DNA of 64,000 bases from Chryseobacterium sp. ERMR1:04 (GCF_001297705.1 NZ_LIRF01000003.1:1426001-1490000); one strand, 5' to 3'. Numbered from the stretch's first letter, positions 51,935 to 60,918 are shown. Made by a program: numbers and translations. The notes: generated from the letters alone by a model not told the origin.

Positions 51935-52531
51935 ATGAAAAAAATAATTCTACTATTGACTTGCATGTTCGGGATTTCGGTTTTTTCACAGATTAAGGTC
52001 TTGAAAAACGAAACTTTAGTGGAAATTGGTAAGGATAATTCCGTTGGTTTATATAAAAAAGATGATAAATTCACGATCAACTATCAGGATCTTAATACCG
52101 CTAATCTAAATACTTTCAGGTCTTTTTCATTTCAAAATATGAATAAAGATGTGGAAGGATTGTATAAAATGATTACGGACGGATTTATAGATTCTCCTGA
52201 AGGAAATATTGTCTTGGAACTTCCTAATGATATCATTGAACTTCATTATGAGAAAAACTACGGCCAACCCACTGTTCAGTTTATTCAATACATCAACAAG
52301 AACAAAAAGTACGTTGGAAAATCGCAGTTTCTGAATAAAAAACAAGTGGATAAAGTTTTTGGAAGAACAAATGGTAAGTCTTCATTATATGATAGACCAG
52401 GAATGAAAACAAATGCAACTCAGACAACGGCTGCCACAACCAATACTATGAGTACCGCAATACCATTAAATGATACGCCTACCAAAACAGCAACTTCTTC
52501 TTCGCAAAAAAACAAGAAATATAAAAAATAA
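51935..52531 (+). CDS. Small exported protein of unknown function
   Basis: 198 residues. Signal peptide KKIILLLTCMFGISVFSQ. The central domain (about 20-145) is mixed alpha/beta (ETLVEIGKDNSVGLYKKDDKFTINYQDLN, VQFIQYINKNKKYVGKSQFLNKKQVDKVFG). The C-terminal 45 residues are a Thr/Ala-rich linker ending SSSQKNKKYKK. I do not recognise the family. It has its own consensus promoter and a terminator after it. Confidence 0.75.
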   Translation: MKKIILLLTCMFGISVFSQIKVLKNETLVEIGKDNSVGLYKKDDKFTINYQDLNTANLNTFRSFSFQNMNKDVEGLYKMITDGFIDSPEGNIVLELPNDIIELHYEKNYGQPTVQFIQYINKNKKYVGKSQFLNKKQVDKVFGRTNGKSSLYDRPGMKTNATQTTAATTNTMSTAIPLNDTPTKTATSSSQKNKKYKK

Positions 52532-52554
52532 ATAATCTTTATAAAACATAATTA

Positions 52555-52582
52555 AACTCATTCTTCCCGGATGAGTTTTTTA
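52555..52582 (+). terminator. Terminator before the GldA-like gene
   Basis: AACTCAT (52555-52561) pairs with ATGAGTT (52571-52577), followed by a T-run. Confidence 0.8.
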
Positions 52583-52614
52583 TTTCTATTTTTGTAAAAA
52601 CATTGTTTTATATT

Positions 52615-53334
52615 ATGTCACTTCAAATAACCAATCTGACCAAAAAATTTGGTGAACAAACCGCATTGAATGCCCTTAATATTTCAATTGATAAAAATGA
52701 GATCATAGGTCTTCTAGGTCCGAATGGAGCCGGAAAATCTACCCTAATGAAATCTATTGTAGGAGCATTGAAAATAGATGAAGGTGAGATAATTTTTAAT
52801 GGAAAAAACATTTCCGAACATGAGATTGAAAGTAAGAAAAACATTGGTTTCTTGCCTGAAAACAATCCTTTGTATATGGAAATGTATGTAAAAGAATACT
52901 TGCAGTTTGTTGCAAACATTCATAAAATCTCTGAAAAAAGAGTGAACGAAGTGATTGAATTAGTGGGAATTACTCCTGAAAAATCTAAGAAAATCAGTCA
53001 GCTTTCTAAAGGGTACAAACAAAGAGTTGGTTTGGCACAGGCCATTATTCATCAGCCGGATCTTTTAATTTTAGACGAACCTACTAATGGATTAGATCCT
53101 AACCAGATTATCGAAATCAGAAATGTGATCAAAGAAATCGGAAGAGAAAAAACAGTTTTGCTTTCTACCCACATCATGCAGGAAGTTGAGGCGCTTTGTT
53201 CTCGTGTAATTCTTATTCATAAAGGGAATATCCTTCAAGATTGTCCGATTGATGAATTTAAAGGTAAATTTGAAAGTCTGGAAGAGGCTTTTGCGAGCTA
53301 TACTCAAACGGAAGCAGTAAGCATCACCGAATAA
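52615..53334 (+). CDS. gldA: ABC transporter ATP-binding protein, GldA-like
   Basis: 239 residues from the ATG at 52615; a TTG at 52603 is less likely. Walker A GPNGAGKST (about 36-44), signature LSKGYKQRVGLAQA, Walker B LLILDEPTNGLDP and the H-loop STHIMQEVEAL are intact. The stretch GFLPENNPLYMEMYVKEYLQFVANIHKI is very close to the gliding-motility ATPase GldA of Flavobacterium. It lacks roughly the last 60 residues of GldA, ending SLEEAFASYTQ. A -7 box TATTTTTG lies at 52587-52594. The permease partner is not adjacent. A gliding or secretion role is inferred from family only. Confidence 0.8.
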   Translation: MSLQITNLTKKFGEQTALNALNISIDKNEIIGLLGPNGAGKSTLMKSIVGALKIDEGEIIFNGKNISEHEIESKKNIGFLPENNPLYMEMYVKEYLQFVANIHKISEKRVNEVIELVGITPEKSKKISQLSKGYKQRVGLAQAIIHQPDLLILDEPTNGLDPNQIIEIRNVIKEIGREKTVLLSTHIMQEVEALCSRVILIHKGNILQDCPIDEFKGKFESLEEAFASYTQTEAVSITE

Positions 53335-53351
53335 TATAATCTTCATATAAA

Positions 53352-53377
53352 GTCCTACTATTTGTAGGATTTTTTTG
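53352..53377 (+). terminator. Terminator of the GldA-like gene
   Basis: TCCTAC (53353-53358) pairs with GTAGGA (53364-53369) around TATTT, followed by seven T. Confidence 0.85.
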
Positions 53378-53486
53378 TTTGAATAATTCTTTCTGTTTAA
53401 ATAAACCTATCCATTTTTCATCACCCTGAAAATTTGAAATTTGGCATTAAATTTGAGAATAACCAAAATACATAAAACTCATTACA

Positions 53487-53924
53487 ATGATTAAAAAAAT
53501 CTTTCTCGGAGCATTTTGTATCGCTCAGTTTTCATTAGCCTACGCTACAGAAGTTAAAAACGAATCACCAACATTATCTACGGTTTCTACTCCTTACCAA
53601 AAGGTACCTAAAACCGTAATTATTAAAACAAGCAAGTTCAAGATCAGAATAGACTTACAGCCTAATGGGCAATATCTTTATCAGTCTTGGGGAGTCAATT
53701 CAAAGATCACTTCAAAACCAAGCATGATCATTCCGAATGGAGAGCTAATTCCTGACGGCAATGGAGGAAATTATTATTATGAATTCAACAATAATGGCTT
53801 TACCTATCAAATATGGAGAAATTACCTGACAGACTCTGCTTCCAAAGCACCTTACACGTTGGTTGTAATTGATTCAAACGGTAAAACAATCGTTAATCAG
53901 GACGGTCGAGTTGTAAAAAATTAA
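53487..53924 (+). CDS. Small exported protein of unknown function
   Basis: 145 residues, with a signal peptide (FLGAFCIAQFSLAYA). The mature part is beta-rich (TVIIKTSKFKIRIDLQPNGQYLYQSWG, GNYYYEFNNNGFTYQIWRNYL). I do not recognise the family. A -7 box TAAATTTG (53448-53455) lies about 30 bases before the start and a strong terminator follows, so it is a single-gene unit. Confidence 0.8.
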   Translation: MIKKIFLGAFCIAQFSLAYATEVKNESPTLSTVSTPYQKVPKTVIIKTSKFKIRIDLQPNGQYLYQSWGVNSKITSKPSMIIPNGELIPDGNGGNYYYEFNNNGFTYQIWRNYLTDSASKAPYTLVVIDSNGKTIVNQDGRVVKN

Positions 53925-53930
53925 GCATAA

Positions 53931-53962
53931 AAAATCCCACTTTTACGGTGGGATTTTCTTTT
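53931..53962. terminator. Bidirectional terminator
   Basis: AAAATCCCAC (53931-53940) pairs with GTGGGATTTT (53948-53957), then CTTTTT. It lies between convergent genes and is A/T-flanked on both sides, so it can serve both. Confidence 0.9.
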
Positions 53963-53965
53963 TAT

Positions 53966-54766
53966 TTATGTTCCTGATGGTTTTAATTCTGTGAAAAATC
54001 CACTTTCATCAAAACTATCTTTTGCAGCGTTGTATCCTATATTAAAAATTTCTTCCAAACGGTCTTTCTTACGTTCAAAGGCTCCATAGCTTGAAAGATC
54101 TTGTGAGGTGATAAACCAGTCGCAATATCCAAACTTTACTTTTTCAACTCTGTAAGAAAGGAGATCATAAGAACGGGAAACAATGGCTTTTATCGTTTTT
54201 AAATCATGAATATTAATATCATGTGGTGGAGAAACAAATACCCCGATCAATTGATCACATTCATCTCGGATAACATCTGCCGGAAAGTTATTTAAAACCC
54301 CTCCGTCACAATACATCTCATCTCCTAAAATATAAGGGGTTGTCACTCCCGGAATAGAGCATGAAGCAATCACAGCATCTGTTACTCTAAAGCTTTCATC
54401 AAATATTTTCTGAGTTCCGGAAACCAATTCTGTTGCTACAATTTTCACTTCTTTATCCAAATCACCAATTTTCATATCATGAAAAATAGGTTTTAAATAA
54501 TTATTGAAGATAACCGAAGAAACCAATCCCGGCTGATTGAAGGTAAAATGTTTCCAGTTAAAGAAATAAACCGACTGAAAAAAATCTAGAATCTCCTCAG
54601 GTGTTCTTCCCACTGCATGCAGACAACCCACAAGAGATCCTGCGCTACAGCATGATAAAACATCGATATCGATATTTTTTTCTTTCAAGAATTTTAAAAC
54701 TCCTGCATGGGCAATACCCTTTGTTCCGCCTCCGGATAGAACCAATCCTGTTTTTTCAAAATTCAT
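53966..54766 (-). CDS. Patatin-like phospholipase with a variant nucleophile elbow
   Basis: 266 residues. The oxyanion loop SGGGTKG (11-17) and the catalytic Asp motif CDGGVLNNFP (about 157) are normal. The nucleophile elbow reads CCSAG around Ser41: the first Gly of the family's GxSxG is Cys39. In all else the fold pattern (AHAGVLKFLKEK, SLVGCLHAVG) matches bacterial patatins, which hydrolyse membrane phospholipids or neutral lipids. No signal peptide is seen. It stands alone, with a terminator just past its stop. Confidence 0.9.
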   Translation of the reverse strand: MNFEKTGLVLSGGGTKGIAHAGVLKFLKEKNIDIDVLSCCSAGSLVGCLHAVGRTPEEILDFFQSVYFFNWKHFTFNQPGLVSSVIFNNYLKPIFHDMKIGDLDKEVKIVATELVSGTQKIFDESFRVTDAVIASCSIPGVTTPYILGDEMYCDGGVLNNFPADVIRDECDQLIGVFVSPPHDINIHDLKTIKAIVSRSYDLLSYRVEKVKFGYCDWFITSQDLSSYGAFERKKDRLEEIFNIGYNAAKDSFDESGFFTELKPSGT

Positions 54767-54916
54767 AGAATAAATTTAAGAAAACAGAGTGAGAAAATGA
54801 GATTAATTTTCCTAAACATGTGAATTTTAAAATTATTTTAATAATTCTTTCATGAATCTTAAAATCGATCATTACTTCACAAAGAAAACACAGACGAATC
54901 TTTGCTTTCTTTACAT

Positions 54917-55516
54917 TTATTTTTTATCGTATAGTTTAAGGATGTTTAATATGTCTTTATCTTCAATTACAACATCTACTAAAGCTGATAAATCAGGATA
55001 GCTATTTAATTTTTCTTTGAGCTGAGTAACAGAACCTCGCATCTTTAAATGCATTTCAATTACACTTTTATCTTTACGGAATAGTATATAATCGGTATCG
55101 TTTGTTTCATAGGTATAAATAGGTCCCGAATAAGAGCTTTTTCTATACCAAGCCGTTTTCTTTCCATTATACATGATCTGAAGTAGCCCAATGTCTTTAG
55201 AAAAAATAGATTTCCCATTTAAGAATTTCCTTTTAACTTTTTTGAGATCAGTAACCTCCATATACCGAACATCATCTTCGTTGACTTTTACTTTTTTACC
55301 TGACGGATCCAACACTGTCATTTGCTTAATATAGGTTGCGGGAGAAAACTCTTCGTTTGTATAAAATCCAATATTCAGCACCTTTGTCTTTATGGTGTCT
55401 TTGGAACTTTTTAATACATACTTTATGGGAAAATAGATCTCTTGAGATTTATCTTTCTGTTGGGAAAAAAGAAAGTGAATAGAAACAAGAGCCAAAAATA
55501 AAATACTTTTTTTCAT
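54917..55516 (-). CDS. Exported protein of unknown function
   Basis: 199 residues. Signal peptide KKSILFLALVSIHFLFSQ. The mature part has repeated beta strands (VLKSSKDTIKTKVLNIGFYTN, VNEDDVRYMEVTD, AWYRKSSYSGPIYTYETNDTDYILFRK) and many Lys residues. I do not recognise the family, although the overall look is frequent in Flavobacteriia secretomes. It starts 20 bases after the hairpin that ends lpdA. Confidence 0.75.
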   Translation of the reverse strand: MKKSILFLALVSIHFLFSQQKDKSQEIYFPIKYVLKSSKDTIKTKVLNIGFYTNEEFSPATYIKQMTVLDPSGKKVKVNEDDVRYMEVTDLKKVKRKFLNGKSIFSKDIGLLQIMYNGKKTAWYRKSSYSGPIYTYETNDTDYILFRKDKSVIEMHLKMRGSVTQLKEKLNSYPDLSALVDVVIEDKDILNILKLYDKK

Positions 55517-55531
55517 AGGGGTATCATTTAT

Positions 55532-55560
55532 AAGAAAAGCCCAGAACGAATCTGGGCTTT
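55532..55560 (-). terminator. Terminator of lpdA
   Basis: AAAGCCCAGA (55536-55545) pairs with TCTGGGCTTT (55551-55560). On the minus strand it is followed by TTCTTAT, about 40 bases past the lpdA stop. Confidence 0.85.
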
Positions 55561-55600
55561 AAATATAGTGTAAATAATTTATCGTTATTTAGAAGCCATA

Positions 55601-56989
55601 TTAAATATGAATCACCTCACCGTAAGCAGCAGCAGCAGCTTCCATGATCGCCTCAGAAACTGTTGGGTGTGGGTGGATAGACTTAATGATCTCATGACCT
55701 GTAGTTTCTAGTTTTCTAGCAACAACAGCTTCAGCAACCATATCAGTTACGCCTTCACCAATCATGTGGCAACCTAACCATTCTCCATATTTAGCATCGA
55801 AAATAACTTTGATGAAACCATCTGTATTTCCGTTTGCAGTAGCTTTTCCACTTGCAGAAAGAGGGAATTTACCTACTTTAATTTCATATCCTTTTTCTTT
55901 AGCCTGCTTTTCTGTAAGACCTACAGAAGCAACTTCAGGGTGACAGTAAGTACATCCAGGGATATTGCCATAGTCGATTTTCTCAACGTGCATTCCTTTG
56001 ATCTTCTCAACACAAGTGATTCCTTCAGCAGAAGCAACGTGAGCAAGAGCCTGCGTTGGGATAATATCTCCGATTGCATAGTAACCCGGTACAGAAGTTT
56101 CGTACCATTCGTTTACCAATACTCTTCCTTTATCTGTTTGGATACCCACTTCTTCAAGACCAATGTTCTCGATGTTTGCAGCAATACCCACAGCAGATAA
56201 TAAGATATCAGCTTCTAAAGTGATGGTTCCTGTAGCTGTTTTCACAGTCGCTTTCACTCCTTCTCCGCTTGTATCAACGCTTTCTACAGAAGCATTTGTC
56301 ATAATTTCGATACCTGTCTTTTTCAAAGATTTCTCCAAGTGTTTAGAGATGTCTTCATCTTCTACAGGAACGATGTTTGGCATAAATTCAACAACAGTAA
56401 CTTTCGTACCCATTGTATTATAGAAATCAGCAAACTCAACCCCAATTGCTCCAGAACCTACAACAATCATAGATTTTGGCTGCTCAGGAAGAGATAATGC
56501 CTGTCTGTATCCAATTACTTTTTTACCGTCTTGAGGTAAGTTTGGCAATTCTCTTGAACGTGCTCCTGTTGCAATAATGATATTACTTCCCGCATATTCA
56601 GTTACTTTACCGTCTTTATCTGTAACAGAAACTTTTTTATCTTTTAAAACTTTAGCAGTTCCTAAAATAACATCGATCTTGTTCTTTTTCATTAAGAACT
56701 CAATACCTTTGCTCATTTTACTCGCAACGCCACGGCTTCTTTGAATAACATTCGGGAACTCAAAACTTGGTTCCACTTTATTCAAACCATAATCTTCCGC
56801 GTGGTTGATGTAATGAAAAACCTGAGCAGATTTCAACAAAGCTTTCGTTGGAATACATCCCCAGTTAAGGCAAATTCCTCCTAAATTTTCTTTCTCGATA
56901 ATTGCAGTTTTGAAACCCAATTGTGCTGCTCTAATAGCTGTAACATATCCACCAGGACCACTTCCGATGACAATAATATCGTAGTTCAT
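55601..56989 (-). CDS. lpdA: Dihydrolipoyl dehydrogenase (E3)
   Basis: 462 residues. FAD loop IGSGPGG (8-14), the redox disulfide CLNWGC (C40, C45), NAD loop VGSGAIGVEFADFYNTMG near 178 and the C-terminal HPHPTVSEA (His-Glu pair) are all present. It re-oxidises dihydrolipoamide of the pyruvate, 2-oxoglutarate and branched-chain dehydrogenases and of the glycine cleavage system. No E1/E2 genes are adjacent. Codon use is noticeably regular, as for a highly expressed gene. Confidence 0.97.
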   Translation of the reverse strand: MNYDIIVIGSGPGGYVTAIRAAQLGFKTAIIEKENLGGICLNWGCIPTKALLKSAQVFHYINHAEDYGLNKVEPSFEFPNVIQRSRGVASKMSKGIEFLMKKNKIDVILGTAKVLKDKKVSVTDKDGKVTEYAGSNIIIATGARSRELPNLPQDGKKVIGYRQALSLPEQPKSMIVVGSGAIGVEFADFYNTMGTKVTVVEFMPNIVPVEDEDISKHLEKSLKKTGIEIMTNASVESVDTSGEGVKATVKTATGTITLEADILLSAVGIAANIENIGLEEVGIQTDKGRVLVNEWYETSVPGYYAIGDIIPTQALAHVASAEGITCVEKIKGMHVEKIDYGNIPGCTYCHPEVASVGLTEKQAKEKGYEIKVGKFPLSASGKATANGNTDGFIKVIFDAKYGEWLGCHMIGEGVTDMVAEAVVARKLETTGHEIIKSIHPHPTVSEAIMEAAAAAYGEVIHI

Positions 56990-57101
56990 TAGCTTAAAAA
57001 TTTTAATGCGAATTTAAGGAAAAATATTGGATGTATCATGTTTCTTGAAATTCATGAGTCATTGCATAATAAAGCATGCTTTCACTACATTTTTAACAAA
57101 A

Positions 57102-57128
57102 AAAGAGAACACAAAATGCATTCTCTCT
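57102..57128 (-). terminator. Terminator of the Lys-rich protein genes
   Basis: AGAGAA (57104-57109) pairs with TTCTCT (57121-57126). On the minus strand the stem runs straight into seven T, about 130 bases past the 143-residue gene. Confidence 0.7.
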
Positions 57129-57259
57129 AATTAAAAACTGTTTTATTTAATAAAATTCATAAAATAAAATTATTGAATAAGTCTATTTAAATTCCAATTA
57201 TTTGAACTAAAATTTATTTTCTGATAAAGTGCTACTACAAAGTTTTATTAAATCATCCA

Positions 57260-57691
57260 TTAAATTTTATCTTTTTCTCTTTTTAAAAGCTGTTTTTGGC
57301 TTTCATACTTTTTCTTTAAAGCTTCTTTATTGGCTTTCTTTTGGTTTTTTCCAAGAACTTTATCATTCTCAATGAGTTTTTTTTCTTTTTCGTATCTCTT
57401 ATCCAGCTCATCGATTTTGTTATCCACTAATCTCTTTCTTCCCTCTTTAGAATTTCCGTATTTATTTTTATATGCAGCATCATATGCTTTGTTTTCATGA
57501 TCTTGTTTTAAAGCAAACTGTTTTTTTAATCTCGCTTTTTCAGGACCGGATAACTTTGGATCTTCATTTATTTTTCGATATTGCTCAGCATAAACCTTAT
57601 TAATTTGATCCTGAGTTTTTTGAGCAGAAACAGTAGCGAATAAGCCTAGACAAAACAGGCTTGCCATTAAAAATTTGTTCCTAATATTCAT
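57260..57691 (-). CDS. Small exported Lys/Glu-rich helical protein (copy 1)
   Basis: 143 residues. A signal peptide (FLMASLFCLGLFATVSAQ) is followed by a highly charged helical body rich in Lys, Glu and Tyr, with internal repetition of DKRYEKEKKLIEND and QYRKINEDPKL-type units. The last 45 residues match the next protein upstream (DKRYxxEKKLIxN...KKYESQKQLLK). I do not recognise the family. The pair is probably one transcript (11 bases apart). Confidence 0.75.
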   Translation of the reverse strand: MNIRNKFLMASLFCLGLFATVSAQKTQDQINKVYAEQYRKINEDPKLSGPEKARLKKQFALKQDHENKAYDAAYKNKYGNSKEGRKRLVDNKIDELDKRYEKEKKLIENDKVLGKNQKKANKEALKKKYESQKQLLKREKDKI

Positions 57692-57702
57692 ATTATATGA
57701 TA

Positions 57703-57963
57703 TTACATTTTTTTCAATAATTTTTTTTGACTTTGATATTTTTCATTCAATGCCTTAAGCTGATCTCTTTTCATCTTCTTGGTAGCCAATGGATGATTTA
57801 AAATCAATTTCTTTTCCTGATTATATCTTTTATCTAGCTCTTTCGATTTAATATTTACGAGTTCACTTTTTGAAGGATGAGGAGGTGGTGTAGGATGTTT
57901 TTGTGCTGAAACATTCGTTGCTAATCCTACTAATAAAATGGTTGATATTAAAAACTTTTTCAT
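57703..57963 (-). CDS. Small exported Lys-rich helical protein (copy 2)
   Basis: 86 residues from the ATG ending at 57963, which starts a clean signal peptide (FLISTILLVGLATNVSAQ); an ATG at 58002 would add 13 residues in front. The mature part has a Pro-rich linker (KHPTPPPHPS) and then DKRYNQEKKLILNHPLATKK...EKYQSQKKLLK, clearly related to the end of the 143-residue neighbour. A tandem duplication is likely; the function is unknown. Confidence 0.75.
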   Translation of the reverse strand: MKKFLISTILLVGLATNVSAQKHPTPPPHPSKSELVNIKSKELDKRYNQEKKLILNHPLATKKMKRDQLKALNEKYQSQKKLLKKM

Positions 57964-58174
57964 ACTATTTGATTTTAAGAATGATTTTAACTTATTAATC
58001 ACTAAAGATTAAATTCATTCAGGTTCATCATGAATATTACATATATCATACCATAATTTTATATTATTCTTAAAAAGCGATCTTTTTTATCGTAATTTAT
58101 TCAACCTCAACATGATGTTTAGCGGTAGATTTTTAGAAGAATTTATAACCTTCATCTATGACTTTTATATTTAA

Positions 58175-58240
58175 AGTTTCGGCTAAAGCCAAAATTGTAT
58201 TGTTTGCTTTTGTAAACGGACTAAAGTCCGTTCCTATTGA
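58175..58240 (-). repeat. Intergenic repeat R1 (copy C, inverted)
   Basis: Read on the minus strand, TCAATAGG is followed by a hairpin AACGGACT-TT-AGTCCGTT (58215-58232), an A-rich spacer and a second hairpin GGCT-TT-AGCC (58181-58190), ending GAAACT. Order, spacing and ends match copy A at 6425-6488, while the hairpin arms differ by compensating base changes (GGGTT/AACCC versus GGACT/AGTCC). Confidence 0.7.
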
Positions 58241-58285
58241 TTTCCAGTTTTGTGTTTATAAGAAAAACATTTGTACTTTTTGTAT

Positions 58286-59179
58286 TTAAATCAAGTTGTT
58301 AAATGCAGATTCAACAGTTGGATAAGAAAATTGAAACCCGTTTTTGATTAATTTTTCAGGATAAACATTTCGACTTTTTAATAATAACTCGGTTTCAGTT
58401 TTTAAAAATAGAGATGCAAGTTCTAATTGCCAAACTGGAGCATTTAATCCAAAAGGAACTTTCATTTCTTTTCTCAATTCTTTCATAAATTGTTCGTTGG
58501 ATAAAGGATTTGGAGCCGTTATATTGATTGGCCCTGAAATATTCTCATGGCTAATAATACATTCTACAGCCTTACAGAAATCATCAATATGAATCCAACT
58601 AACATTTTGATTTCCCCTTCCCTGCTTTCCGCCAAGACCTAATTTTGTGATCAGTTTTAATTTAGGAAAAGCGCCGCCATTATTTCCTAAAACAATTGAA
58701 GTCCGTAAGGCTACTTTTCGCAGATTTTCGTTTTTAGCCGTAAAAAATTCTTTTTCCCAGCTTTTACAGATGTTCATAGAAAAATCATCGCCAATGATTC
58801 CATTCTCTTCTGTATTTAATTGGGTCTCTGAATGCGTGTAAATTGTTGCCGAACTAGCATTCAGCCAAACTTTGGGTGTATTGATACATTGATCAATCGC
58901 TTGTTGAAGGATTTTCGTGCTGTCGATTCTTGAAGAATATATTTCTTTTTTATTCTTTTCTGTATATCTGCAGTCAACAGATTTTCCTGTAAGATTGATC
59001 AAAACATCTGTACTTTCAAGAATATTTTTCCATTCACCTAAGTTTTTTGCATCCCAATAGATTTCATTTTCTCTTTTGGGACTTCGTGTTAAAATATAAA
59101 CTTGATTCCCTTTTTCTGTAAAATACTGTTCCAGATTTTTTCCTAGAAATCCGGTTCCGGCGGCGATGATTATTTTCAT
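58286..59179 (-). CDS. TIGR01777-family NAD-dependent epimerase
   Basis: 297 residues from the ATG ending at 59179, directly before the NAD(P) loop MKIIIAAGTGFLGKNL (AGTGFLG); the ATG at 59239 would add 20 unlikely residues. Further hallmarks are DVLINLTGKSVDCRYTEKNKKEI, the WLNASSATIYT block and WIHIDDFCKAVECII. The family (YfcH-like) is an extended-SDR fold of unknown substrate. It is the last gene of the cluster led by the GbsR-like regulator. Confidence 0.9.
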   Translation of the reverse strand: MKIIIAAGTGFLGKNLEQYFTEKGNQVYILTRSPKRENEIYWDAKNLGEWKNILESTDVLINLTGKSVDCRYTEKNKKEIYSSRIDSTKILQQAIDQCINTPKVWLNASSATIYTHSETQLNTEENGIIGDDFSMNICKSWEKEFFTAKNENLRKVALRTSIVLGNNGGAFPKLKLITKLGLGGKQGRGNQNVSWIHIDDFCKAVECIISHENISGPINITAPNPLSNEQFMKELRKEMKVPFGLNAPVWQLELASLFLKTETELLLKSRNVYPEKLIKNGFQFSYPTVESAFNNLI

Positions 59180-59252
59180 GGTTTTTATTTTCTTTAATTT
59201 TTGATAGGATTCCATTCTATATATTGATCGAATCCTCATTTTGTGACTTTAA

Positions 59253-59543
59253 TTATTTTTTCCAAATTTTGAAAAGCTTAATTCCTAGGTAGATTAACAA
59301 TACTACTGTTATGAGATTTTCAACAATGAAAACTAAATATCCGGGTATACATGGTATTTGATTTTGCTGAAATATCAAAAATAAAGCTATAAAAGAGCAA
59401 TTATATAAAATACGGGTCCTCAATCCCTTCCTTTTTTCATTAAGAATCATATTTATTACAATCAAAGAAAGAATGGGAAAAACGATGTAGGTAACCGTAA
59501 GTAAAAAGATTACAAGCCCTAGGTTTTCAACTAAATCGATCAT
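59253..59543 (-). CDS. Small membrane protein
   Basis: 96 residues with three hydrophobic segments (about 8-34, 48-60 and 68-90) and a basic C-terminus (FKIWKK). I do not recognise it. It lies within the membrane and lipid cluster, in the same orientation as all neighbours. Confidence 0.6.
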   Translation of the reverse strand: MIDLVENLGLVIFLLTVTYIVFPILSLIVINMILNEKRKGLRTRILYNCSFIALFLIFQQNQIPCIPGYLVFIVENLITVVLLIYLGIKLFKIWKK

Positions 59544-59624
59544 AATTTTTGTTTACTATTTTTATTGAAATGCTTCGACTCCACTTAGCATGACATTGCG
59601 AGTACTAATTTTATTTTTTGTAAA

Positions 59625-60329
59625 TTAAGCTAAATATTTTTTAGTCTTTACTTCAATTTCAGAGCCTTCAGCAAGCATCACAGAGTTTGGCTTTTGATTA
59701 TTCAAAAATCTAAAATCTTGTCCGTAAATTTTATTGAAATCAATTTCCAATTGATAGCTTTTCACTACATAATAATCCCATTTTGGATGATAGACTTCAT
59801 ATTCTGAGGTTTTATTTTCTCTTTTTGTAAAACCAAAATAATGTTCAGTAATAAATTCAAATTCTGAATGAGTTTCCATGGGTAGTGGCTCTTTTTCAGC
59901 CTTAATTTCTATGGAATGCCACATTTTATCTTTCCAAGAATATTTAATCAACAGTTCATTCTCATTTTCCTGCATTAGATTCGTCATAGGCATTGTCTTA
60001 TAATTCTCTTTATAAATGGTGTTGGCAACAAAGCTCAATGCCACTTTTGGAACAATTTCTTTGATAAAAACCACACCTCTTTTCCATTCATTTCTTTCTT
60101 TTTTCTTTACATAAAATCTTAAATTGACTTCTTCAAAATTTCGATGAAAAGGGATTGAAAGTCCTAATAATTTGGTATTTAAAAACATAAAACCCACCAA
60201 ACTTACATAACATTTTCCTTTATAAAAATCCAGTTCGGTACCTTCGGGAAGATATTTCAATAAGATTTCTGGGTTGATTTCGTAATTGATGATGGCTAAT
60301 TTTCGCCATTCGGCTTTTAGGAAGTTCAT
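59625..60329 (-). CDS. DUF2071-family protein
   Basis: 234 residues. It starts MNFLKAEWRKLAIINYEINPEILLKYLPEGTELDFYKGKCYVSLVGFMF, the typical opening of DUF2071 (YqjF-like) proteins, followed by RNFEEVNLRFYVK and GVVFIKEIVPK. The biochemical role of the family is unknown; it often appears beside SRPBCC and DCC1 genes, as here. Confidence 0.88.
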   Translation of the reverse strand: MNFLKAEWRKLAIINYEINPEILLKYLPEGTELDFYKGKCYVSLVGFMFLNTKLLGLSIPFHRNFEEVNLRFYVKKKERNEWKRGVVFIKEIVPKVALSFVANTIYKENYKTMPMTNLMQENENELLIKYSWKDKMWHSIEIKAEKEPLPMETHSEFEFITEHYFGFTKRENKTSEYEVYHPKWDYYVVKSYQLEIDFNKIYGQDFRFLNNQKPNSVMLAEGSEIEVKTKKYLA

Positions 60330-60394
60330 TGTGATGTTTTTTTGTTATTAATTAATTGGTTGATATATTTAATAGGATTTTATCCTATCCTATT

Positions 60395-60865
60395 TTAAGT
60401 CGCCACTTTGTGGCTCTTAGATTCTGCCGTAATTTTGATTAATTTATTTCGTTCTAATAGAAAATTTTTCATATAATTTTTAAGAAAAAAATGGTTGAAA
60501 AGTTTTCCAATGATTCCAAATGGAGATTCAAATTCGAGAATGTCAGTCATTATTATACTTTTGCCCTCTTGGTTAAAAATATGTTGATGTTTAAATGATT
60601 TAAAAGTTCCTTTCAACATGATATCTGTGAATTGATAAGGTTTTTCCATGCTGACAATCTTTGAAGTATGGGTTTGATAAACTCCTAAGTGTTTTGCCCG
60701 CCAAGTCACTGTTTCACCTTCTTCAATTAATCCTGAAATTCGGCCAGCAATCGCTTTTTCGCCCGTTTTAAAAGTTGATTTTTGATGTAAATCAATGTCT
60801 CTTGCTAAGTCGAAAACGGTTTTAATATCAGCTGCGATGATTGTTTTTAGATGTATTGTTGTCAT
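60395..60865 (-). CDS. SRPBCC-family (START-like) protein
   Basis: 156 residues forming one helix-grip domain: IIAADIKTVFDLARDIDLHQKSTFKTGEKAIAGR, then GETVTWRAKHLGVYQTHTSKIVSMEKPYQFTDIMLKG and the C-terminal helix GKLFNHFFLKNYMKNFLLERNKLI. The fold binds hydrophobic ligands. Proteins with this beginning are often labelled cell-division inhibitor-like. It is in the cluster with DUF2071 and DCC1. Confidence 0.87.
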   Translation of the reverse strand: MTTIHLKTIIAADIKTVFDLARDIDLHQKSTFKTGEKAIAGRISGLIEEGETVTWRAKHLGVYQTHTSKIVSMEKPYQFTDIMLKGTFKSFKHQHIFNQEGKSIIMTDILEFESPFGIIGKLFNHFFLKNYMKNFLLERNKLIKITAESKSHKVAT

Positions 60866-60918
60866 TTTTTTTATTCATTTTTTCGTTGATAGAACTTGCA
60901 ACTCATTCAAAAGCTTTT

